This document shows, piece after piece, positions 50,644 through 58,308 of a DNA stretch of 64,000 nucleotides (position 1 is the stretch's first letter; each line of letters starts with the position of its first letter). Both the position numbers and the translations under genes were made by a program. The stretch is taken from NCBI RefSeq assembly GCF_004346195.1, contig NZ_SMAK01000004.1, positions 309,760 through 373,759 of the forward strand. Direction: 5' to 3'. Below the pieces are notes generated by a model that was not told the DNA's origin, ran no database searches, and saw only the letters and a program-made list of their open reading frames with translations. This stretch comes from Tepidamorphus gemmatus. GTDB lineage: Bacteria > Pseudomonadota > Alphaproteobacteria > Rhizobiales > Tepidamorphaceae.

Positions 50644-51936
50644 TTATTTCCTGAGCAGGTGAGGAAGGAACGTCGAAAACCAAGGAACGTACGTCAATAT
50701 GATCAGGGTAACCCACAGCACCATGTAAAATGGCAATCCACCCCGAAACACACTCAATATTCCAACACCTGATATTCGCGACATCACAAACAGATTCAGG
50801 CCAACAGGTGGCGTGATCATGCCAAGAACAAGATTGAAGACCATCACCAGCCCGAAATGGATGGGGTCGACACCCAAGCCGGTCATCAACGGGAAGAGGA
50901 TCGGCGACAGGATCAGCATCAGCGGCAGCGCGTCGAGAAACGTGCCGAGCACCAGCAGCATCAGGTTGATGACGAAGAACAGGACATACGGATTGTCGCT
51001 GATGCCGAGCAGCGTCGCCTGCACCATCCGGCCCAGCCCGGCGAGGACGGCGATCTGACCGAAGATCTGGCTGAACGCGACCGTCATCATGATGACAGCG
51101 GTCGTCATCGCGGCGGCAATGGCGGCGTCCAGGAAGCCCCTGAGGGTCAGGTCGCGGTAGACGAGCGTGCCGATGACGATCGTGTAAAGCACGACGATCG
51201 CCGCCGACTCCGTCGGCGTGGCGATCCCGAACACCTTGCTTGCGATGATGATCAAGGGCGCTCCGAGCGGCAGGATGCCGGCGCGTATCGCCATCCGCCG
51301 GGCGTCGGGGCTGGCCTTCGGTTCCATCGGGATACCATTGCGGCGGGCGAGATAGCCGCTCATCGCGATCAGGCCGACATACATCAGAAGCCCGGGCAGG
51401 ATGCCTGCGATGAACAGGTCGCCGACCGACAGGTTGGCGATCGAGGCGAGCAGGATGAACAGGATCGAGGGCGGAATGATCGGACCCATCGCGGCCGCCG
51501 CCGAGATGACGCCGGCAGCATAGCGGGCCGAATAGCCGCGCTTCTTCATCTCGGGCACGAGGATCGAACCGGTCGCGGCCGCATCTGCCACCGCCGATCC
51601 GGAAATCCCTGCCATGAACAGATTCGACGTGATGCCGACATTGGCGAGGCCACCCGGCCGGTGGGCGACGAGGCTGGCTGCAAAGTCTATCAGGCGCCGG
51701 GTGACGCCGGCACTCGTCATCAGCTCGCCGACGAAGACGTACATCGGGATCGCGAGCATCGCGAAACTGTCAACGCCGCTGGTCACTGTACGCACGAACA
51801 GGACCGGGTTGACCGGGCGGGCATCGAATTGGCTCGCGGCGATGAAGGCGAGCGCGGCAACCCCGATGGCAAAGGCGATGTCCATGCCGAGCAGCACGAA
51901 CACGAACAGCAGGATGATGCAGATCGTCAGCAGCAT
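50644..51936 (-). CDS. dctM: TRAP transporter large permease, DctM family
   Basis: 430-aa membrane protein with about 12 helices and the DctM signatures MAGISGSAVADAAATGSILV and IIPPSILFILLASIANLSVG, and the C-terminal GMITPPVGLNLFVMSRISG. The start at 51936 begins a hydrophobic N terminus (MLLTICIILLFVFVLLGMDI); upstream in-frame codons to 52071 overlap dctQ and are polar. It forms the channel with the DctQ gene at 51962-52465. Confidence 0.93.
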   Translation of the reverse strand: MLLTICIILLFVFVLLGMDIAFAIGVAALAFIAASQFDARPVNPVLFVRTVTSGVDSFAMLAIPMYVFVGELMTSAGVTRRLIDFAASLVAHRPGGLANVGITSNLFMAGISGSAVADAAATGSILVPEMKKRGYSARYAAGVISAAAAMGPIIPPSILFILLASIANLSVGDLFIAGILPGLLMYVGLIAMSGYLARRNGIPMEPKASPDARRMAIRAGILPLGAPLIIIASKVFGIATPTESAAIVVLYTIVIGTLVYRDLTLRGFLDAAIAAAMTTAVIMMTVAFSQIFGQIAVLAGLGRMVQATLLGISDNPYVLFFVINLMLLVLGTFLDALPLMLILSPILFPLMTGLGVDPIHFGLVMVFNLVLGMITPPVGLNLFVMSRISGVGILSVFRGGLPFYMVLWVTLIILTYVPWFSTFLPHLLRK

Positions 51937-51961
51937 GACTGCATCTCGGGTCCGGCTTGCA

Positions 51962-52465
51962 TCAGCGCTCGCTGCCGAGGTCGACCGGGTCGTCGACATG
52001 GCCACGCAGAAGTCTTCGGATGCGCAAGGCCTCGTTGGCCAGCAGCAGCAGGGCACCGATCGGCAGGGCAATGTAGGTCCACATGTCCGACAGGCCGGTG
52101 GCGAGCGAATTCGTCCGCGCCGTCAACTGCAGGATCGGAACCGAATACCACAGGATCACCAGCAGGATGACGACCGCCAGACCATGCATCACAAGCTCGA
52201 TGATGCGACGGGGGCGGGGCGGTACCCGCTCGATGAGCGCCGTCATGCGGATGTTGTGGCCGGAGAAGTGCGCGAACCCGGCGCCGATGAAGATCATCCA
52301 GACGAACAGCAGCTTGGGTATCTCCTCGCCCCACATCGGCGGAGCCGAGAACAGGTAGCGGCTTGCGACCGAGTAGACGACGAGCCCCGTGAAGGCGATC
52401 AGCAGGAGCCCGCATAGGATCGTTCCGGCCCTCTGGAACCTCCGGAATAGATCGACGCCGCGCAT
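51962..52465 (-). CDS. dctQ: TRAP transporter small permease, DctQ family
   Basis: 167-aa inner-membrane protein with four helices: AGTILCGLLLIAFTGLVVYS, then PPMWGEEIPKLLFVWMIFIG with the conserved W-x-E-E-x-P segment, then HNIRMTALIERVPPRPRR and the last two helices. It is the first gene of the long minus-strand operon. AAGGA lies four bases before the ATG. Confidence 0.92.
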   Translation of the reverse strand: MRGVDLFRRFQRAGTILCGLLLIAFTGLVVYSVASRYLFSAPPMWGEEIPKLLFVWMIFIGAGFAHFSGHNIRMTALIERVPPRPRRIIELVMHGLAVVILLVILWYSVPILQLTARTNSLATGLSDMWTYIALPIGALLLLANEALRIRRLLRGHVDDPVDLGSER

Positions 52466-52690
52466 TCTATCCTTACCCCCTCCTGCCCATCCTGCCGGGC
52501 CTTCCCATCCGGCATCCTGGTGGACCTGACTGCCTGGTCGGCGACTTCGCCGATCATGTGGTCTGTATCTCTTTTCGTTGGATGAACTGTCTTATATATA
52601 GATCAACTTGTCCACGGTTTTCTGAACAGCCCGCGCCCGATCGGCTTGCGGAGGGGAAGTACCGGGGATGCAAGGCGGGCGGGGGGTATC
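52466..52690. promoter_or_regulatory. Divergent regulatory region between dctQ and the FAD flavoprotein
   Basis: 225-base gap with no gene. It holds an AT-rich stretch with TATATATA at 52593-52600, exceptional for this GC-rich genome, flanked by GTCTTATA and AGATCAACTTG. It is the likely site of promoters for both directions; a convincing -35/-10 pair with normal spacing was not found by eye. Confidence 0.4.
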
Positions 52691-54133
52691 TTGGACAGCT
52701 ATGACGTCGTCGTCGTCGGTGCCGGTACCGCCGGGATGCCCTGTGCGATCGAAGCCGTCGCAGCGGGTGCCCGTGTGCTGGTCGTCGAACAGGAGCCACG
52801 CCCCGGCGGGACACTGCATGTCAGTCTCGGCCAGTTGAGCGGCGCCGGCGCGCGCGTGCAGATTGCGCGCGGCATCGACGACAGCCCCGAAGCGCATATC
52901 CGCGACATCCTGCGCATCAACCGCGGAACCGGGCGCGCCGACATCCTGCGCCGTACCGTGCCGATGCAGGGCGAGACGATCGACTGGCTGCTCGATCTCG
53001 GCTTCGAGATGGATCCGCAGTGCCCGGCGATCCTGCATCTGCACGAGGCCTACCGGGTTGCGCGGACCTATTGGGGAGTCGAGGGCGGTCTGTCGATCCT
53101 CAAGGCGATCGCGCCGCAATTCGAGCGGGCGATGGCGGCCCCCAACGCGACGCTGCGGCTGTCGACGCAGGCGCGCCGTCTGCTGACCGGTCCGGGGTCG
53201 GCCGTCCAGGGTGTCGAGATTGTACCGGTCGATGGCGGTCGATCGGAACGGATCGCGGCCGGTGCGGTGGTGCTGGCGAGCGGTGGCTACGGCGCCAACA
53301 GCGACATGTTCGCACGCCTGACGCAGGGGCGGCCACTGTTCACCGCCGCGATGCCGGGGTCCACGGGATCAGGTATCGAGATGGCGCAAGCCGTGGGAGC
53401 TGCCATCGTCGGACAGGATCTGTTCCTGCCGACCTATGCCGGCATCGTCTCCCGGCCCGGCGACAACCGGATCGTGTGGCGGCAGATGCCGAGCCTGACA
53501 CCGCAGGTGCGGCAGCCCTGGGAGATTCATCTCGATGGAACCGGAAGGCGCTTCGTTCGCGAGGACGACGAAAGCGTCGATGCGCGCGAGCATGCGCTGA
53601 ACGACCTTGCCGATCTGATGTTCTGGTGCGTCTTCGACGATGCGGTGCTGGAGGCGGCGCCGCCGCTGCTGCCCGGATGGACCAGGGAGGAACTGGACCA
53701 GGCGTGGTCCGGGCATCCGTCGTTCGTGACCGCGCAGGGGGTCGACGGGCTGGCCGCCGCAACCGGGATGGATCCCGCACGGCTTGCTGCCAGTCTGACC
53801 GACTATGCGGCGGCCTGCGCCGGAACGGCACCCGACCCGACCGGACGACGCCATTGTCCGATGCCGATCCGCGGTCCGCGCTACCGCGCGGTGAAGATGC
53901 ACGGGATCGTTCTCAAGACGCCGGCCGGGATCCGGGTCAACGACCGGATGGAGACCTGCCGGGCAGACGGCAGCGCGATATCCGGACTGTATGCCCTGGG
54001 CGAGGCGATCGGCGGCGCGACCTTGTCCGGCAAGGGGTTCGTCTCCGGGATGAGCGTCACCCCGGCGCTGACCCTCGGGCGCTGGCTCGGCCGCAGGCTG
54101 GGCACGCAGCTTGCCGGAAGGGCCTGCGCATGA
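52691..54133 (+). CDS. FAD-dependent fumarate-reductase / ketosteroid-dehydrogenase-like flavoprotein
   Basis: 480-aa flavoprotein of the FAD_binding_2 family. The N-terminal motif is VVVVGAGTAGMPCAIEAVAA; ASGGYGANSDMFARLTQG and MPGSTGSGIEMAQAVGA are the middle FAD contacts. The C-terminal GLYALGEAIGGATLSGKGFV segment is typical of succinate dehydrogenase/fumarate reductase and KstD-like proteins. It probably adds or removes hydrogen across a C=C bond next to a carbonyl. A TTG start at 52691 is chosen because a run of Gs (GGCGGGGGG) ends 4 bases upstream. The stop overlaps the hydrolase start (ATGA). Confidence 0.87.
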   Translation: MDSYDVVVVGAGTAGMPCAIEAVAAGARVLVVEQEPRPGGTLHVSLGQLSGAGARVQIARGIDDSPEAHIRDILRINRGTGRADILRRTVPMQGETIDWLLDLGFEMDPQCPAILHLHEAYRVARTYWGVEGGLSILKAIAPQFERAMAAPNATLRLSTQARRLLTGPGSAVQGVEIVPVDGGRSERIAAGAVVLASGGYGANSDMFARLTQGRPLFTAAMPGSTGSGIEMAQAVGAAIVGQDLFLPTYAGIVSRPGDNRIVWRQMPSLTPQVRQPWEIHLDGTGRRFVREDDESVDAREHALNDLADLMFWCVFDDAVLEAAPPLLPGWTREELDQAWSGHPSFVTAQGVDGLAAATGMDPARLAASLTDYAAACAGTAPDPTGRRHCPMPIRGPRYRAVKMHGIVLKTPAGIRVNDRMETCRADGSAISGLYALGEAIGGATLSGKGFVSGMSVTPALTLGRWLGRRLGTQLAGRACA

Positions 54134-54984
54134 TCACGGCAAGGCGCATCCGTCGCGAGTTTGCCGATCTCTCCCATGGACAGATGCATCTGCGCCGGAC
54201 GGGCAGTGGCGATGCGATGCCGCTGGTGCTGATCCATCAATCGCCCGGCTCCTCGAAGCAGCTCGAGCCCCTCATGGCCGAGCTGGCGGTGCTCGGCCGG
54301 CCGACGCTGGCCCCCGACACGGCCGGAAACGGCGATTCCGAGCCGCTGGCGATGGCGCAGCCGGAGATCGCGGATCTGGCGGCAACGGCGTTCGAGGCCA
54401 TCACCATGCTGATCGACGGCCCCTTCCACCTCTATGGCAGCCATACCGGCGCATCGATCGCGATGGAGATCGCGCTGGCCCATCCCGGCCGGGTGACAAG
54501 TCTGACTATCGACGGCATGGGTCTCTATCGGGCCGGGCGTCAGGCCGAGGTCCTCGAGCGGTATGCCCGCGAGATTCGTCCGGATGCGGAAGCAACGCAT
54601 CTGATGAAGGTCTGGCACTTCTGCCGCGACCAGTTCCTGTTCTGGCCCTACTACAACCGGACGGCCGACGGCCGCCTGCCCGACGGGCTTCCGGACGAGG
54701 AGACCCTGCATGATTTCGTGGTGGAGGTGCTCAAGGCGATGCGCACCTATCACCTGTCCTACCGCGCCGCCTTCCGGCATCCCAAGCGCGAGCGGTTGCC
54801 GCTGCTGAAACTGCCGGTGCACGTGATCTGTTCGACGTCGGACATGCTGTTCGAATATTTCGATGAGGTGGCCGGGCTCGTGGCGGGCGCGCGCAAGACA
54901 CGGCTGCTGGCCTGGACGGATCCCGATCACCACCGCCACACGGCTGCCGTGATCGAGCGGTTCCTCAAGGAGGCGGAGAGGTGA
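54130..54984 (+). CDS. Alpha/beta-hydrolase-fold protein with G-S-H-T-G elbow
   Basis: 284-aa single-domain protein. The oxyanion-hole region is VLIHQSPGSSKQL (near residue 38) and the elbow is YGSHTGASIAMEIA (Gly103-Gly107), which puts His105, not Ser, at the nucleophile position of the G-x-Nu-x-G pattern. A late His-rich segment TDPDHHRHTAAV can supply the catalytic His. The same G-S-H-T-G elbow occurs in the C half of the tandem protein at 8092-9678, so both belong to one subfamily. It follows the flavoprotein by an overlap and precedes an unknown gene. Substrate unknown. Confidence 0.85.
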   Translation: MITARRIRREFADLSHGQMHLRRTGSGDAMPLVLIHQSPGSSKQLEPLMAELAVLGRPTLAPDTAGNGDSEPLAMAQPEIADLAATAFEAITMLIDGPFHLYGSHTGASIAMEIALAHPGRVTSLTIDGMGLYRAGRQAEVLERYAREIRPDAEATHLMKVWHFCRDQFLFWPYYNRTADGRLPDGLPDEETLHDFVVEVLKAMRTYHLSYRAAFRHPKRERLPLLKLPVHVICSTSDMLFEYFDEVAGLVAGARKTRLLAWTDPDHHRHTAAVIERFLKEAER

Positions 54985-55634
54985 TCGCCCTGCCCGATCC
55001 GGCGCGCCGCCTCGAGGACTGTCCGCTGGTCATCTTCATCGCCTACAGCATCGGGCCGCATGCCGATGCCGACGGCTATGCCGAATGGCTGAAACGGGTC
55101 GACATGCCGTTCTTCAATGCGATCCCCGAGACGCGGCATTATGCCAACTGGCGACTGACCGAGATCCTCGTCGGCCCTGCTCCGGTCTGGAACTGGTTCG
55201 ACTTCCAGGGGCTGGCGAGCGAAGCCGATCTCGAGCGGGTCTGGTTCGACCCGAACCTCGATGCCTTCCGCGTCGAATGGATACGCCTGTGGGGCTATGG
55301 CTCGCCCAACCCGCCGCCAGTACTCCGGCATGCCTATCTCACCCGTCCGTCGGGACTGCGCCGCGCCGCGGCCGGCGCCAGGACGCTGACGCTGTCGGGC
55401 GGCACCGGCGACGTGCCGCAGGACGGTTCGGCAGACATCGTCTTTCGTATCGACGGCATCCTGCACAAGCACTTCGCCGGACGCGACGAGAGCCGCCCGT
55501 GGCTGACACCGGCCGCAGATTTCAATCCGCTGGGACTTGACTGGCTTGCGGTAGGCTGGGGCGCGCCCGAGCCGCTGCCGACCGCGGTGTTCGCGGCCCG
55601 ATCGATGCTCGTCGCCGCCCCGGACCGGGATTGA
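54981..55634 (+). CDS. Hypothetical protein, EthD-like N-terminal region
   Basis: 217 aa. The GTG start overlaps the hydrolase stop (GTGA). The N-terminal half (YAEWLKRVDMPFFNAIPETR, then HYANWRLTEILVGPAPVWNW) resembles EthD/stress-responsive A/B-barrel proteins that act on quinones or acyl compounds. The C-terminal half (TLTLSGGTGDVPQDGSADIV, then LHKHFAGRDESRPWLTPAAD) has no match that I recognise. There is no signal peptide. It is part of a three-gene unit with the flavoprotein and hydrolase. A pathway enzyme or helper is likely, but the role is not identifiable. Confidence 0.65.
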   Translation: MIALPDPARRLEDCPLVIFIAYSIGPHADADGYAEWLKRVDMPFFNAIPETRHYANWRLTEILVGPAPVWNWFDFQGLASEADLERVWFDPNLDAFRVEWIRLWGYGSPNPPPVLRHAYLTRPSGLRRAAAGARTLTLSGGTGDVPQDGSADIVFRIDGILHKHFAGRDESRPWLTPAADFNPLGLDWLAVGWGAPEPLPTAVFAARSMLVAAPDRD

Positions 55635-55706
55635 GCAACGCTTTCCCGGCGCTCGAACGCATCGGTTGAAGGCGCGCGGCGGGACCAGAGCAGTGACTGG
55701 CCGTGG

Positions 55707-56618
55707 TCAACGCATCCCAGCGGTCATTGCCGGCTTTCCCGGCGCGAACCCATCCAGGCACGTGACCAGTAGCGGGTTCGGAAACCGGCGCGGAAGCGTG
55801 ATGGCACAGAAGGTTTCGCGCAGGTCCGGGAACCTGTAGGCCTCCGCAAGCCTACCGTTCAGGAGCTCGTCCCTGACAACGATCGGGGGAACAACCGCAA
55901 GTCCTGCGCCTTCGCGCACGAGCAGACGGATCATGGCCATGTCATCCACCTCGGCGACGATGCGGGGCCGGATCCGGAGTCGCTCCAACAGCGCATCGAC
56001 GCCGGAACGGATGCTGCTCTCGACGGTCGGCAGGATGAGCGGTTCCCGCGCAAGCAGGAGCTCGAATCCGATGTTCTCGCCGATGCGGTCGACGGTTCCG
56101 ATGAGGCTTACCGGCTGTTCGTCGATCACATGCGAGATCCATGGGGTCGCCGTATCGCGCGGCGGCGCGATGTTGGCGAGCACGACGTCGAGGCGGTGTG
56201 CCTCGAGCTGACGGAGGAGATCGCCGAGTGCACCGGAGCGTATGACGATTTCGACATCGTCGCGCTCGAGCAGCCTCCGCACGAAACCGATCTGGAAGTT
56301 CCGCGACAGGGTTGCCAGCGACCCGATCCGGAGCACCTGGACGCGGCTCGACGGCCGCTCGCGGAGCGTGTTCACCAGTTCCTCGCCAGCCGCGAAGATC
56401 GCGTCTGCGTGGTCGAGCGCGATCCGACCGGCCTCGGTCAGCAGCAAACGTTTGCCCCGCCGTTCGAAGAGCCGCTGGCCCAGCCGCTCTTCGAGCAGGC
56501 GGATCTGGGTCGATACCGCCGACTGGGAGACGTTCAGCCGTTCCGCCGCGCGGGTCAGGTTCCCTTCATGCGCGACGACATGGAAGTAGCGCAGATGATG
56601 GAAGTTGAGATCGTTCAT
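55707..56618 (-). CDS. LysR-family transcriptional regulator divergent from dabBA
   Basis: 303-aa LTTR. The helix-turn-helix is FHHLRYFHVVAHEGNLTRAA and LNVSQSAVSTQIRLLEERLG (residues 4-45); the periplasmic-binding-like effector domain follows (about 90-295: IGSLATLSRNFQIGF, VREGAGLAVVPPIVVRDEL). The ATG at 56618 is selected because upstream in-frame codons cross the palindrome. It is transcribed away from dabB. LysR proteins such as CbbR and CcmR respond to carbon status, so control of the inorganic carbon pump is plausible (inference). Confidence 0.92.
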   Translation of the reverse strand: MNDLNFHHLRYFHVVAHEGNLTRAAERLNVSQSAVSTQIRLLEERLGQRLFERRGKRLLLTEAGRIALDHADAIFAAGEELVNTLRERPSSRVQVLRIGSLATLSRNFQIGFVRRLLERDDVEIVIRSGALGDLLRQLEAHRLDVVLANIAPPRDTATPWISHVIDEQPVSLIGTVDRIGENIGFELLLAREPLILPTVESSIRSGVDALLERLRIRPRIVAEVDDMAMIRLLVREGAGLAVVPPIVVRDELLNGRLAEAYRFPDLRETFCAITLPRRFPNPLLVTCLDGFAPGKPAMTAGMR

Positions 56619-56641
56619 ATCGTTCACTTTAATCGAACGAT
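56619..56641. promoter_or_regulatory. LysR-type palindrome ATCGTTC-N9-GAACGAT
   Basis: Perfect 7-base inverted repeat directly before the LysR start codon, with another TCGTTC half-site at 56611-56616. LysR proteins bind dyads with a T-N11-A core near their own start. It is the likely recognition site for autoregulation and for dabB activation. Confidence 0.55.
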
Positions 56642-56651
56642 AAATCAACAA

Positions 56652-56667
56652 CAATGTATTTTCATTG
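56652..56667. promoter_or_regulatory. Second dyad CAATG-N6-CATTG upstream of dabB
   Basis: Perfect 5-base inverted repeat 11 bases after the LysR palindrome and about 60 bases upstream of the dabB start. It may be the activation (ABS) half of a two-part LysR binding region. Confidence 0.35.
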
Positions 56668-56727
56668 AGTTGCGATGGCAGCTTACAAACGGCGCGGCTT
56701 TGGTCCGCATCGTTAGACAAGCTGCCC

Positions 56728-58287
56728 ATGACCCTCACCATCATCCCTCTGATCGCTCCCGCAGCTCTCTCCGTTGCTGCACTGGTGGCCTTCCTGAATC
56801 CCGGTCGGCGTCCGCCACGCGTTGCAAGGCTCGCCGAGGCCGCGACGCTGATCGCCTTCGCGGCGACGGTCCTGACTGCAGCCATCCTGATCTGGACAGG
56901 GGCGCGGACAGTGCCGCAGTCCGCGCTCGCGACGATCGGCCTGTCGATCCGGATCGACGTCGTAAGCGCAACGATGCTGGTCCTCGTGGCCTTCGTCGGC
57001 TGGATCGTGATGCGCTTCTCGGCAACCTATCTCGACGGTGAGGCACGTCAGGGCGCCTTCCTGGGCTGGATGGCAGCGACGCTTGCTGCCGTGTTGCTGC
57101 TCGTCCAGGCTGGCGGCCTCGTGCTCTTCGTGGGCGCTTGGATCGCGACCAGCCTCTGCCTGCACCGCCTGCTGCTCTTCTACGGAACGAGGGTCCAGGC
57201 CATTCGGGCTGCGCGCAAGCAGGCCATCGTCGCGCGGGCAGGAGACGCGACGTTGATCCTTGCCGCGCTGCTGCTCGCGATCGGCTACGGAACGGCTGAC
57301 ATCGCGACGATCCTCGCCGAAGCGAGGAACGGTGTCATGCCCGCAGGCGTGACCGTGGCGGCGGGCCTGCTCGCGCTCGCTGCCATCCTCAAGTCAGCGC
57401 AGTTTCCGGTTCACGGCTGGCTGACCGAGGTCATGGAGACGCCAACCCCGGTGTCGGCCCTCCTGCATGCCGGCATCATCAATGGCGGCGGTTTCCTGCT
57501 GATCCGTTTCGCTGACGTGATGCTGCTCGGCCCCGGCGTGCTGGCGGTTCTCGTCATGATCGGCGGCTTCACGTCGCTTCTGGCCGGCCTTGCCATGCTC
57601 TCGCAGTCGGCCGTCAAGAATTCGCTCGCCTGGTCGACCATCGCCCAGATGGGCTTCATGATCATGCAGTGCGGCCTTGCGCTGTTCGCACTGGCGCTTC
57701 TGCACATCGTGGCTCATTCGCTCTACAAGGCACATGCGTTCCTCGCCTCGGGCACCGCCGTCGACGTTGTTTCGTCGATTCGCCGGCCGGGTCCGGTCGC
57801 GATCCCCGGCGGTCGCGCCGTCGCCCGCGCCTTCGGCCTGGCCCTTACGATCTACGCAGTCATCGGACTGGGCTTCGGCTTCGAGTCGAAGTCGCCCCAG
57901 GCCATCGCGCTCGGTACCATCCTGATCTTCGGCGTCGCCTATCTGATCGCCCAGGGGCTCGCCGACGCCGCACCGCAAGAGCTGACGCGGCGCACGGTGC
58001 TCTATTCGGTGATCACGTCGCTCAGCTACTTCGCCCTTCAGACGGCTGCCGAATGGCTCACCGCCGGAACCGTGCCGCCGACGCCGGCGCCCGGTCCGCT
58101 CGAATGGGCGCTGATCATGCTCGCCCTGTTCAGTTTCGGCCTTGTCGCCGTGGCGCAGGCGACCTTCCCGCTGTGGTCGAATCATCCGGCCGCAGCCGGC
58201 CTGCGCGTCCATCTCTCAAACGGTCTGTATGCCAATGCGGTCACCGATCGGCTGATCGGCAACTGGTCCGCCCGGCATGCGTCCTGA
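56728..58287 (+). CDS. dabB: DabB-type membrane subunit of an energy-coupled inorganic carbon transporter
   Basis: 519-aa membrane protein of the NuoL/MrpA family with about 13 helices. QFPVHGWLTEVMETPTPVSA and LLHAGIINGGGFLLIRFADV (about residues 225-265) are the quinone-oxidoreductase/antiporter signature, including the conserved lysine-histidine region, and LLHIVAHSLYKAHAFLASG (about 330) is the second. DabB couples ion movement to DabA activity in the DAB complexes of Halothiobacillus. The start at 56728 (MTLTIIPLIAPAAL) begins a hydrophobic segment; the ribosome site is weak. It is the first gene after the divergent LysR. Confidence 0.88.
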   Translation: MTLTIIPLIAPAALSVAALVAFLNPGRRPPRVARLAEAATLIAFAATVLTAAILIWTGARTVPQSALATIGLSIRIDVVSATMLVLVAFVGWIVMRFSATYLDGEARQGAFLGWMAATLAAVLLLVQAGGLVLFVGAWIATSLCLHRLLLFYGTRVQAIRAARKQAIVARAGDATLILAALLLAIGYGTADIATILAEARNGVMPAGVTVAAGLLALAAILKSAQFPVHGWLTEVMETPTPVSALLHAGIINGGGFLLIRFADVMLLGPGVLAVLVMIGGFTSLLAGLAMLSQSAVKNSLAWSTIAQMGFMIMQCGLALFALALLHIVAHSLYKAHAFLASGTAVDVVSSIRRPGPVAIPGGRAVARAFGLALTIYAVIGLGFGFESKSPQAIALGTILIFGVAYLIAQGLADAAPQELTRRTVLYSVITSLSYFALQTAAEWLTAGTVPPTPAPGPLEWALIMLALFSFGLVAVAQATFPLWSNHPAAAGLRVHLSNGLYANAVTDRLIGNWSARHAS

Positions 58288-58308
58288 CACTCGGGAGACC
58301 CAACAGCC

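Noticed and set aside
52646-52690. Earlier TTG start for the FAD flavoprotein
   Set aside because: The 15 extra residues are Arg/Gly-rich and lie over the ribosome site of the TTG at 52691; the dinucleotide motif normally starts within a few residues of the N terminus.
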